A DNA stretch of 64,000 bases from Alistipes sp. (GTDB lineage: Bacteria > Bacteroidota > Bacteroidia > Bacteroidales > Rikenellaceae), in assembly GCA_020026395.1 (NCBI GenBank), contig JAHHQM010000001.1, positions 314,228 to 378,227 on the forward strand, read 5' to 3'. This document shows positions 26,899 to 35,146 of this stretch, piece by piece; within the stretch, counting starts at the first letter, position 1, and each line of letters begins with the position of its first letter. The notes under the pieces are model-generated. The model worked only from the letters and a program-made list of their open reading frames with translations, was not told the origin of the DNA and ran no database searches. The position numbers and the translations under genes are program-made.

Positions 26899-29450
26899 TG
26901 TTACGTAAAACCTTTTTGCTCGTTGCGCTGATGTGGAGCATGTCGGTGGCGGCGGGTGTGAGTCCGAAAAAGATGAATCTGGGGGGAAAATGGCAGTTTG
27001 CAGAGCGCGGTAGCGACCGATGGTTTGAGGCCGTGGTACCGGGTACCGTGCAGCAGGATCTGATCCGTCACGGTTTGTTGCCCGATCCGTTCTACGGAAT
27101 GAACGAGGAGCGGGTGCAGTGGGTTGAGGATCGCGACTGGTCGTACCGCCGATCGTTCGAGATTACGCGTCGCGATTTGACGCACGAATCGGCACGACTT
27201 CGTTTTGAGGGGCTGGATACTTATGCCGAGGTGCGTTTGAACGGGGAGTTGATCCTTCGAAACGACAATATGTTTGTGGGGCGTGAGGTGGAGGTGCGTC
27301 CGCTGCTCCGTGAGGGACGGAATGAGCTTCAGATCGAGTTCCGTTCGCCGATCCGCGAGATGATGCCGCGTCGCGAGGCCGACGGGTTTGACTATCCCGC
27401 CGACAACGACCACCGCCGCGAAAAGCTCAGCATCTACACGCGTAAAGCCCCTTACAGCTACGGCTGGGATTGGGGAATTCGCATGGTTACGATGGGCGTG
27501 TGGCGTCCCGTGTGGCTGGAGTTCGGCGATGTTGCCCGAATCGGCGATGTCCATGTACAGCAGAAGGCGTTGGACGATCATAAGGCGCAGTTGATGTGTC
27601 GTGTGGATCTGCAACGAATCGGACGTCCGTTGGATCTGGAGGTCGGAGTCGATTGTCTGCTCGACGGGAAACGGGTGGCTTATTGCGAGGAGGTTATTTC
27701 CTGCGAAGAGGCCGATCGTGTGGTGGAACTCCCGCTGACGATCCGCGATCCGAAGCGTTGGATGCCCAACGGATGGGGCGATCAGACGCTTTATGAGGTG
27801 AAGGTCGAGGTGCGTCACCAAGGACGCATCGTGGCCGAGGAGGAGCGCCGAATCGGTCTTCGCACGCTGCGTGTGGTGCAGGAGCGTAACGAAGAGGGAG
27901 AGTCGTTCTATTTCGAGGTGAACGGCATTCCGATGTTTGCCAAGGGAGCGAACTACATCCCGCAGGATGCGTTGCTGCCGTCGGTTCAGGAGGAGCGTTA
28001 CCGCCGCCTGTTCGCGGATGTGCGCGAGGCGGGTATGAATATGATCCGCGTGTGGGGTGGCGGTACTTACGAAAGCGACCTCTTCTACGATCTGGCCGAT
28101 GAAAACGGTATTCTGATCTGGCAGGATTTTATGTTTGCCTGCACGACCTATCCCCATGACGAGTTGTTCCTGAAACAGGTCGAGGATGAGGCGCGATACA
28201 ACTTGATCCGCCTGCGGAATCATCCCTCGCTGGCCATGTGGTGCGGTAATAACGAGATTGCCGAAGGTCTGAAATATTGGGGCTGGAATCGGAAATACGA
28301 TGCCGCGATTTTCGAGGGCATGAAGCAGGGTTACGACACGTTGTTCTGTAAACTCCTGCCCGAGGCCGTGGCGCGTTGGGACGAGGGGCGTTTCTACATG
28401 CACACCTCACCGATGGTGGCCAACTGGGGACGACCCGCTACCTGGTCGGTGGGCGACAGCCACAACTGGGGCGTATGGTACGGGCAGAAGCCGTTCGAAA
28501 GTCTGGATACGGACATTCCGCGCTTTATGAGCGAATTCGGATTCCAGGCCTTTCCCGAAATGAAGACCATCGCAACCTTCGCACCCGAAGAGGCTTACGC
28601 CTTGGAGTCGGACATCATGACAGCGCATCAGAAAAGTTCGATCGGTAACGATCTGATCCGCACTTATATGGAGCGCGACTACCGAGTTCCCGAGAAATTC
28701 GAGGATTTTGTTTATGTCGGTCTGGTGATGCAGGGCGAGGGCATGCGTCGCGGCTTCGAGTCGCACCGCCGCCACAAGCCTTACTGCATGGGTACGCTCT
28801 ACTGGCAGTTGAACGACAGCTGGCCTGTGGTGTCGTGGTCGGGGATCGACTATTACGGCAACTGGAAAGCGTTGCATTATGAGGCGCGACGTGCGTTCCG
28901 CGACCTGACGTTCAGTGTCGTGGAGGAGAACGAAGCACTTGAGGTGTGGCTCCTGTCGGATCGACTGACGGATGCCGGGGATCTGAACTTAAAGTTGGAA
29001 CTTTTGGATTTTGAGGGTCGGATGTTGAAACACAAGGAGATCCGTTGTAAGGCTGAGGCGAACAAATCGCAGCGAGTTCTTGCCGAGAATTTGGCGGATT
29101 GGGCATTGCAACCCGAAAGCTCTTTCTTGAAGGTAACGCTTGCGGAAGACGGTCGTGAAGAGGTGGCGGACACCCACTATTTTGTCAAAACGAAGGATTT
29201 GCAGTTGCCCGAAGTTAAGATCGCCTGCTCGCAACGGGTGCGCAACGGTGCGTGTGAGGTGCGGGTCGCAAGTTCCGCGTTGGTGAAGAACCTCTTTATC
29301 GAGAGCCCGATTCAGGGAGCACGTTATTCGGACAATTTCTTCGATCTATTGCCCGGTGAGGAGCGTGTGATTCGGATCTCGTCGATCGAAATCAGACGGG
29401 GCGAAGAGTTGGATTTGAAGCTGAATCACATCCGAGCGACCTACAAATAG
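26898..29450 (+). CDS. Beta-mannosidase (GH2)
   Basis: 850 residues from ATG 26898, which shares one base with the sialidase stop. Signal peptide MLRKTFLLVALMWSMSVAAG. The GH2 layout is present: sugar-binding domain (WQFAERGS, VPGTVQQDLIRHG), Ig-like domain, then TIM barrel. The acid/base Glu is in MWCGNNEIAEG and the nucleophile Glu in RFMSEFGFQAFPE. The YGWDWGIRM and RVWGGGTYESDLFYD segments are diagnostic for beta-mannosidases over beta-galactosidases. Together with the sialidase it fits stepwise trimming of host N-glycans, whose core holds a beta-1,4-mannose; that pathway is inference. Confidence 0.92.
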   Translation: MLRKTFLLVALMWSMSVAAGVSPKKMNLGGKWQFAERGSDRWFEAVVPGTVQQDLIRHGLLPDPFYGMNEERVQWVEDRDWSYRRSFEITRRDLTHESARLRFEGLDTYAEVRLNGELILRNDNMFVGREVEVRPLLREGRNELQIEFRSPIREMMPRREADGFDYPADNDHRREKLSIYTRKAPYSYGWDWGIRMVTMGVWRPVWLEFGDVARIGDVHVQQKALDDHKAQLMCRVDLQRIGRPLDLEVGVDCLLDGKRVAYCEEVISCEEADRVVELPLTIRDPKRWMPNGWGDQTLYEVKVEVRHQGRIVAEEERRIGLRTLRVVQERNEEGESFYFEVNGIPMFAKGANYIPQDALLPSVQEERYRRLFADVREAGMNMIRVWGGGTYESDLFYDLADENGILIWQDFMFACTTYPHDELFLKQVEDEARYNLIRLRNHPSLAMWCGNNEIAEGLKYWGWNRKYDAAIFEGMKQGYDTLFCKLLPEAVARWDEGRFYMHTSPMVANWGRPATWSVGDSHNWGVWYGQKPFESLDTDIPRFMSEFGFQAFPEMKTIATFAPEEAYALESDIMTAHQKSSIGNDLIRTYMERDYRVPEKFEDFVYVGLVMQGEGMRRGFESHRRHKPYCMGTLYWQLNDSWPVVSWSGIDYYGNWKALHYEARRAFRDLTFSVVEENEALEVWLLSDRLTDAGDLNLKLELLDFEGRMLKHKEIRCKAEANKSQRVLAENLADWALQPESSFLKVTLAEDGREEVADTHYFVKTKDLQLPEVKIACSQRVRNGACEVRVASSALVKNLFIESPIQGARYSDNFFDLLPGEERVIRISSIEIRRGEELDLKLNHIRATYK

Positions 29451-29455
29451 TTGAA

Positions 29456-29500
29456 ATAAAAAAGGAGTTTGACTCGCAAGTCAAACTCCTTTTTTTTTGG
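29456..29500. terminator. Bidirectional terminator
   Basis: AAAGGAGTTTGAC (29461-29473) pairs perfectly with GTCAAACTCCTTT (29480-29492), loop TCGCAA, with flanking A and T runs. It separates the beta-mannosidase and dCMP deaminase genes. Confidence 0.9.
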
Positions 29501-29932
29501 TTACAGATCGGAATACTGCACGCATTCGATACCGACCTTCCGCAGCAGTTGCAGCCCCTCGTCGGAGCGGTACTCCTCGCAATAGACTACACGCTTGATG
29601 CCCGCCTGAATGATCAGTTTCGAGCACTCCAGGCACGGCGATGCCGTCACGTAGAGGGTCGAGCCGTCGCAGTTGTTGGCCGACTTGGCTACCTTGGTGA
29701 TGGCGTTGGCCTCGGCATGAAGCACATAGGCCTTGGTGTGTCCCTCGCCGTCCTCGCACACGTTCTCGAATCCCGAGGGTGTGCCGTTATAGCCGTCCGA
29801 GATGATCATCTTGTCCTTGACGATCAGTGCGCCCACTTGCCGTCGGACGCAATAGGAATTTTCTGCCCAAATCCGCGCCATTCTCAAGTAGCGCATATCC
29901 AGTTGGCGTTGTTTTTCTTCCTGATATCCCAT
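29501..29932 (-). CDS. dCMP/CMP deaminase, ComEB type
   Basis: 143 residues. Zinc site: HAEANAI (His and catalytic Glu) and TASPCLECSK (two Cys). It converts dCMP to dUMP for thymidylate synthesis. The N-terminal nucleotide-binding segment RQVGALIVKDKMIISDGYNGTPSG is typical of the dCMP deaminase family. It lies just downstream of secA behind a terminator. Confidence 0.92.
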   Translation of the reverse strand: MGYQEEKQRQLDMRYLRMARIWAENSYCVRRQVGALIVKDKMIISDGYNGTPSGFENVCEDGEGHTKAYVLHAEANAITKVAKSANNCDGSTLYVTASPCLECSKLIIQAGIKRVVYCEEYRSDEGLQLLRKVGIECVQYSDL

Positions 29933-29944
29933 CTTGATCTGTTT

Positions 29945-29986
29945 CTAAAAAAAGGAGGGTAGAACCCTGTGGCTCATACCCTCCGT
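29945..29986 (-). terminator. Terminator of secA
   Basis: GGAGGGTA (29954-29961) pairs with TACCCTCC (29977-29984), followed on the minus strand by a run of T. Confidence 0.8.
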
Positions 29987-30004
29987 AATCTGATTGCGTT
30001 GTGG

Positions 30005-33000
30005 TTACAAGCCCTTGCCGTGGCAGTTCTTGTACTTCTTGCCCGATCCGCAGGGGCAGGGGTCGTTACGACCGATCTTCTTCTCGACGTGGATCGGCAT
30101 GGTCTTCTGACGCTCGGCGTGACCTGCATTGGCCGCAGCCTGCATTCTCGACAACTGCATCTTCTCGGCCTCCATCTGACGCTGGCGAGCCTGTGCCTCC
30201 TGACGGCGTTTCACCTCGTCGGCATCCTGCTGCTGAACGGGAATGTATGCTTTGTTCAAGATGGCCAAAGCCTCGCGGTTCACCTTGATCAGCATCTTCG
30301 AGAACAGACCGAACGACTCGAACTTATAGATCAACAACGGGTCTTTCTGCTCGTAGGTGGCGTTCTGAACGCTCTGACGCAGGTCATCCATATCGCGCAG
30401 GTGCTCTCTCCAGGCATCGTCGATGGTCGTGAACATCACGATCTTCGAGAATACCTTATAGATCTCGGCACCGTCCGTATCCTTGCATTTCTGGAGCTGT
30501 ACGGGAACATTGTAACCCATGTGACCGTCGGTCAGCGGGAAGTAGATGCTCGACTCCAGGTTGTCGGCCTTATCCTCGTAGATCTTCTGCATAACGGGAC
30601 GAACCAGATCGGCTACGGCTTTGGCGTGACGCTTGTAGGTGTCCTGAAGATCCTTGACGATCCACTCGGTCAGCTCCTCGGGTTTAGCCGACTTGTAAGC
30701 GGCCTCGTCGAACGAAGGCTCGACGGCAACCTGACGGATCAGCTCGACACGGAAGTCGGCGTACTCCACGTTGCTGTTCTCCTCGACGAAGTTGGCGGCG
30801 AAGTCGTACATGATGTTGTTCAGGTCGATCTCCAGACCCTCGCCATATAGGGCATGGCGACGGCGCGTGTAGATCACCTCACGCTGCGAGTTCATCACGT
30901 CATCATACTCCAGCAGGCGCTTACGGATACCGAAGTTGTTCTCCTCGACCTTCTTTTGGGCACGCTCGATGGCATTACCCATCATACCGGCCTGGATGGC
31001 AACGCCCTCCTCAAGACCCATACGGTCCATCATCTTGGCGATACGACCCGACCCGAACAAACGCAACAGGTCATCCTCGAACGATACGAAGAACTGCGAC
31101 GATCCGGGGTCACCCTGACGTCCGGCACGACCGCGCAACTGGCGATCGACACGACGGCTCTCGTGACGCTCCGTACCGATGATGGCCAGACCTCCGGCGG
31201 CTTTCACCTCGGGCGTCAGTTTAATATCGGTACCACGACCTGCCATGTTGGTGGCGATGGTCACCTGGCCTGCACGACCTGCCTCGGCAACGATCTGTGC
31301 CTCCAGCTGGTGCTGCTTGGCGTTCAGGACGTTGTGCTGGATGCCGCGCAATTTCAACATCTTGCTCAATAACTCGGAGATCTCGACCGAAGTCGTACCC
31401 ACCAGTACGGGACGACCCTGTTTTACGAGGCGGACGATCTCTTCGATGACGGCGTTGTATTTTTCACGCTTGGTCTTGTAAACCAAGTCCTGACGATCTT
31501 CACGCAATACGGGACGGTTGGTCGGGATGACTACCACGTCGAGTTTGTAGATGTTCCAGAACTCCGATGCCTCGGTTTCGGCCGTACCGGTCATACCGCC
31601 CAACTTGTGGTACATACGGAAGTAATTCTGAAGGGTGATGGTGGCGAACGTCTGGGTTGCAGCCTCGACCTTCACACCCTCCTTGGCCTCGATGGCCTGG
31701 TGTAGTCCGTCCGAGTAACGGCGTCCCTCGAGGATACGACCCGTCTGCTCGTCGACGATCTTCACCTTGTTGTCCATGACGACATATTCGACATCCTTCT
31801 CGAACATGGCGTAAGCCTTCAGCAACTGATTGACGGTGTGGACACGCTCCGATTTGATCGAGTAGTCGTTGATCACCGCATCGCGTTTCTGGGCACGTTC
31901 CTCGTCCGACAACTCGGATTTTTCCAACTCGGCGATCTCGGCACCGATGTCGGGAAGTACGAAGAACTTATCCTCGTTGAAGTATTTCGAGAGGGCTTCG
32001 TGACCCTTATCGGTCAGCTCGACCGAATTGAGTTTCTCGTCGATGACGAAATACAGATCGTCCGTGATCTCCGGCATGCGGCGGTTGTTGTCCTGCATGT
32101 AGGTGTTTTCGGTCTTCTGCATCAGCGACTTAACACCTGTCTCCGACAGGAACTTGATCAGTGGCTTGTACTTGGGAAGACCCTTGTGGGCACGGAACAA
32201 CTTGATACCTCCCTCTTCGGTTTTACCCTCGGAGATCAGCTGACGCGATTCGGACAGCAGGGAGGTAACGAGGTTCTTCTGCATATTATACAAGTGCTCG
32301 ATCGAGGGGCGATACTCTTCGAAGAGCTGATCGTCGCCCTTGGGAACGGGACCCGAAATGATCAACGGCGTACGGGCATCGTCGATCAACACGGAGTCGA
32401 CCTCATCGACGATGGCATAGTGATGCTTGCGCTGTACAAGATCCTTCGGCGAGGAGCACATGTTGTCGCGCAGGTAGTCGAAACCGTACTCGTTGTTCGT
32501 ACCGAAGGTAATATCGGCGTTGTAGGCGCGGCGACGTTCTTCGGAATTGGGACGCGTGTTGTCGATACAGGCAACCGACAATCCGTGGAACTCGTACATC
32601 GGGCCCATCCACTCCGAGTCACGTTGTGCCAGGTAGTTGTTGACGGTGACGATGTGCACGCCTTTCTTTGCGAGTGCATTCAGGAACACAGGGAGGGTAG
32701 CCACCAGGGTCTTACCTTCACCGGTTGCCATCTCGGCGATCTTACCTTTGTGCAGTACCACACCACCGAACAACTGAACATCGTAGTGAACCATATCCCA
32801 CTTGATGTCGTTACCTCCGGCCGTCCAATGGTTGGCGTAGATGGCCTTGTCGCCCTCGATGCGGACGAAATCCTTGGTGGCTGCCAGCGTGCGGTCGAAG
32901 TCGTTGGCGGTAACCACCACCTCCTCGTTCTCGGCAAAACGGCGTGCCGTATCCTTCATGATGGCGAATGCCTCGGGAAGAATCTTATCGAGAATCTCCT

Positions 33001-33307
33001 CGATCTTGTCGTCGATTCGTTTGACCGTATCCTCAATGTCCTTCGAGATCTTCTCCTTCTCCGAAAGCGGCGTCTCGGCCTTCTCGAGGATCACTTTCTG
33101 CTCCACGATGTGGGCTTCGTCACCCGCGATGTAGTCGGCGATCTGCTTCTTGAGGGCTTCGCTGTGTGCACGCAACTCGTCGTTGGTCAGCGCAGAAATC
33201 GAGGGGTAAATCGCTTTGATTTTTTGTACGTAAGGTTCAATCTGCTTGCGGTCTTTGTCGGCCTTGGAACCGAAGACTGCCTTGATCAAACTTGCTAAGA
33301 TATCCAT
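30005..33307 (-). CDS. secA: Preprotein translocase ATPase SecA
   Basis: 1100 residues, longer than E. coli SecA (901) because of Bacteroidota-type insertions. The ATPase drives protein export through SecYEG. Motifs: Walker A AEMATGEGKTLVA, Walker B region AIVDEVDSVLIDDARTPLI, the pre-protein cross-linking region, and motif V/VI GRGTDIKL and RQLRGRAGRQGDPGSS. The C-terminus is a zinc-binding SEC-C tail, RNDPCPCGSGKKYKNCHG. A strong promoter overlaps the 3' end of the upstream DUF2851 gene. Confidence 0.98.
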   Translation of the reverse strand: MDILASLIKAVFGSKADKDRKQIEPYVQKIKAIYPSISALTNDELRAHSEALKKQIADYIAGDEAHIVEQKVILEKAETPLSEKEKISKDIEDTVKRIDDKIEEILDKILPEAFAIMKDTARRFAENEEVVVTANDFDRTLAATKDFVRIEGDKAIYANHWTAGGNDIKWDMVHYDVQLFGGVVLHKGKIAEMATGEGKTLVATLPVFLNALAKKGVHIVTVNNYLAQRDSEWMGPMYEFHGLSVACIDNTRPNSEERRRAYNADITFGTNNEYGFDYLRDNMCSSPKDLVQRKHHYAIVDEVDSVLIDDARTPLIISGPVPKGDDQLFEEYRPSIEHLYNMQKNLVTSLLSESRQLISEGKTEEGGIKLFRAHKGLPKYKPLIKFLSETGVKSLMQKTENTYMQDNNRRMPEITDDLYFVIDEKLNSVELTDKGHEALSKYFNEDKFFVLPDIGAEIAELEKSELSDEERAQKRDAVINDYSIKSERVHTVNQLLKAYAMFEKDVEYVVMDNKVKIVDEQTGRILEGRRYSDGLHQAIEAKEGVKVEAATQTFATITLQNYFRMYHKLGGMTGTAETEASEFWNIYKLDVVVIPTNRPVLREDRQDLVYKTKREKYNAVIEEIVRLVKQGRPVLVGTTSVEISELLSKMLKLRGIQHNVLNAKQHQLEAQIVAEAGRAGQVTIATNMAGRGTDIKLTPEVKAAGGLAIIGTERHESRRVDRQLRGRAGRQGDPGSSQFFVSFEDDLLRLFGSGRIAKMMDRMGLEEGVAIQAGMMGNAIERAQKKVEENNFGIRKRLLEYDDVMNSQREVIYTRRRHALYGEGLEIDLNNIMYDFAANFVEENSNVEYADFRVELIRQVAVEPSFDEAAYKSAKPEELTEWIVKDLQDTYKRHAKAVADLVRPVMQKIYEDKADNLESSIYFPLTDGHMGYNVPVQLQKCKDTDGAEIYKVFSKIVMFTTIDDAWREHLRDMDDLRQSVQNATYEQKDPLLIYKFESFGLFSKMLIKVNREALAILNKAYIPVQQQDADEVKRRQEAQARQRQMEAEKMQLSRMQAAANAGHAERQKTMPIHVEKKIGRNDPCPCGSGKKYKNCHGKGL

Positions 33308-33360
33308 ATATATGCTTTTTTGTATTTTCTATAAAATTCCAAAACACGTGCTAAATCCTA

Positions 33361-33390
33361 CAAAAGTAATCATTTTTTGCGATTTAGCAA
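33361..33390 (-). promoter_or_regulatory. secA promoter
   Basis: On the minus strand TTG (33390-33388), a 19-base spacer, then TACTTTTG (33368-33361), an exact TAnnTTTG. It implies a leader of about 45 bases before the ATG at 33307. The -33 element lies inside the last codons of the upstream gene. Confidence 0.75.
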
Positions 33391-34343
33391 TCTTTCTCGA
33401 TGCTTTTTAAGATTCGGCGACCCACGGGACACTCCTCGCAACGCTTCGCGGCGCAATATTGGGTCGCGAGTTGGAGCAGCGCCTGCGATTCGAACGAATT
33501 GCGAGCCCGGACTCCGCCCGCATTATACCAGGCGCGTATGTAGCGGTTATCCTCGGCGGGAATGTGTTCCAAAAGTTCCAATGCGCTGTCTCTCAGGTAG
33601 TCCTTGCTCATGTAACTGCCGTAGGCGAATTGAAGAATCGAAACCAGATTGATGCCGATGATGTCGGCCTTGAATTTGCCGATGCGTTTGGGGCGTTCGT
33701 CGCTCGGGGAACCCGGCACGAAATGCGTCAGCCAATAGTCGGGCGCATCGATGCAGAACAGATTGCGCACATCCTCTTCGTTGCGGCAGCGCATGATGCG
33801 GTCGAACATAAATTCGTCCTGACGGAAGAATTCGGCGGCTTCGGCCAGACGCAGCACGGGATGATTGGCGGGACGGATGGTCGCAAGATTCCATTTGTCG
33901 GGGCGCAGCGGGGTGATTTCGTATTTGGCCGAGAGGTGCTCGAACGTGCGGCGAAGACGCATCGTATGGTCGTCGTCTTCGTAATTATCCAAAAGACCCG
34001 ATGCGCCCAGCAGCATCGCTTCGGCGGCAAGGGGCGTGGTGCGTTCGCGCAGAATGATTTTATAAGGTACGCGACGAGCCAGTTCAAGGTAGGTCTGCTG
34101 GTTGCTGCTGTCGCCCAAGGTGCGGAAGTAAAGCAGGTAGAAGGTCTGATTCCAATTCTCGGTCGATTCCTTGTAAAGCTCCTCGACCATGCGGATTTTG
34201 CGTTGCAGGCGATCGAAAATCAGATTCAGATAAAGATCGTAGCGGTGCAGTGACCCGAGCGAATAGAGATAACCGCTGCAAGCGAGGTTCGAAGCCCCTG
34301 CCTGCAGGCGGTTGATCATTCTTCGTCGGCGTTCCGGATCCAT
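33384..34343 (-). CDS. DUF2851-like protein
   Basis: 319 residues, mainly helical. The C-terminal pattern (RPANHPVLRLAEAAEF, YNAGGVRARNSFESQALLQL, YCAAKRCEECPVGRRILK) resembles the C-terminal part of DUF2851 proteins of Bacteroidota, which are usually longer (above 400 residues). The Cys-rich end could bind metal. It is the last gene of the GSCFA-PafA-sufE-DUF59 run, 14 bases after the DUF59 stop. Function unknown; the neighbouring iron-sulfur genes may be relevant. Confidence 0.62.
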   Translation of the reverse strand: MDPERRRRMINRLQAGASNLACSGYLYSLGSLHRYDLYLNLIFDRLQRKIRMVEELYKESTENWNQTFYLLYFRTLGDSSNQQTYLELARRVPYKIILRERTTPLAAEAMLLGASGLLDNYEDDDHTMRLRRTFEHLSAKYEITPLRPDKWNLATIRPANHPVLRLAEAAEFFRQDEFMFDRIMRCRNEEDVRNLFCIDAPDYWLTHFVPGSPSDERPKRIGKFKADIIGINLVSILQFAYGSYMSKDYLRDSALELLEHIPAEDNRYIRAWYNAGGVRARNSFESQALLQLATQYCAAKRCEECPVGRRILKSIEKDC

Positions 34344-34357
34344 CTTTCGGGGTGTGT

Positions 34358-34678
34358 TTAGAGCATATTGAGCTCGATGAGTGCCTCTTCCGACATCATG
34401 CTCTTATCCCACACGGGATCGAACGTCAGAATCACATTGACCGATTTTACACCCTTCACCTTGCCCACCTGGATGTTGACGTCTTCGACCAGCATATCGG
34501 CCATCGGGCAGTTGGGGGCGGTCAGCGTCATACGGATGTTGGCCACCTGATCGGGTGTGTAGTCGATCTCGTAGATCAATCCCAAGTCGTATATGTTTAC
34601 GGGAATTTCGGGATCGTATATATTCTTGAGAGTCAGGATAATGTCCTGCTCAACTTTTAATATTTCCTGAGGTGCCAT
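34358..34678 (-). CDS. DUF59/MIP18-family iron-sulfur assembly protein (SufT-like)
   Basis: 106 residues matching the DUF59 fold used in iron-sulfur cluster maturation: LKNIYDPEIPVNIYDLGLIY, then MTLTAPNCPMADMLVEDV with the conserved Cys, and VNVILTFDPVWDKSMMSEE. The adjacent sufE upstream (26 bases) supports a role in SUF-type cluster assembly or delivery. Other suf genes are not in the window. Confidence 0.9.
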   Translation of the reverse strand: MAPQEILKVEQDIILTLKNIYDPEIPVNIYDLGLIYEIDYTPDQVANIRMTLTAPNCPMADMLVEDVNIQVGKVKGVKSVNVILTFDPVWDKSMMSEEALIELNML

Positions 34679-34704
34679 TTCTTTTGTGTGTTTTATGTGT
34701 CGTG

Positions 34705-35121
34705 TTATTCCGTCTTGCCGGAGAATGCTACGGCGTAAAGCTTCATCTGCTTGACCATTGCGGCAAGACCGTTCGAACGGGTCGGCGACAGATTGGCACT
34801 CAGTCCGATGGCATCAATGAAGTAGAGATTCAGGTCGATGATCTCCTGCGGGGTGCGGTTGTCCATCACGCGGATCAGCAGGGCGATGATGCCCTTGGTG
34901 ATGATGGCGTCGCTGTCGGCCGTATAGCGGATCTTGTCGCCCTCCATGCGGGCATCAATCCAGACGCTCGACTGGCATCCGTGAATCTTATAGGAATCGG
35001 TGCGGTGTTCGGGCGCAATTGCGGGAAGGCTGTCCGAGAGTTCGATCAAATAATCGTATTTGTCCAACCAGTCGTCAAACACCGAAAACTCTTCGATGAT
35101 TTCATCTTGTATTTCGTCCAT
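34705..35121 (-). CDS. sufE: Cysteine desulfuration protein SufE
   Basis: 138 residues. SufE accepts persulfide sulfur from SufS on its loop cysteine, here in KIHGCQSSVW, and passes it to the scaffold. Conserved helices include FDDWLDKYDYLIELSDSLP and LNLYFIDAIGLSANLSPTRSNG. It is flanked by DUF59 downstream and the PafA-like gene upstream with gaps of about 25 bases. Confidence 0.93.
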   Translation of the reverse strand: MDEIQDEIIEEFSVFDDWLDKYDYLIELSDSLPAIAPEHRTDSYKIHGCQSSVWIDARMEGDKIRYTADSDAIITKGIIALLIRVMDNRTPQEIIDLNLYFIDAIGLSANLSPTRSNGLAAMVKQMKLYAVAFSGKTE

Positions 35122-35146
35122 ATCTGTGTGTAAATTAAAGAGTTCG

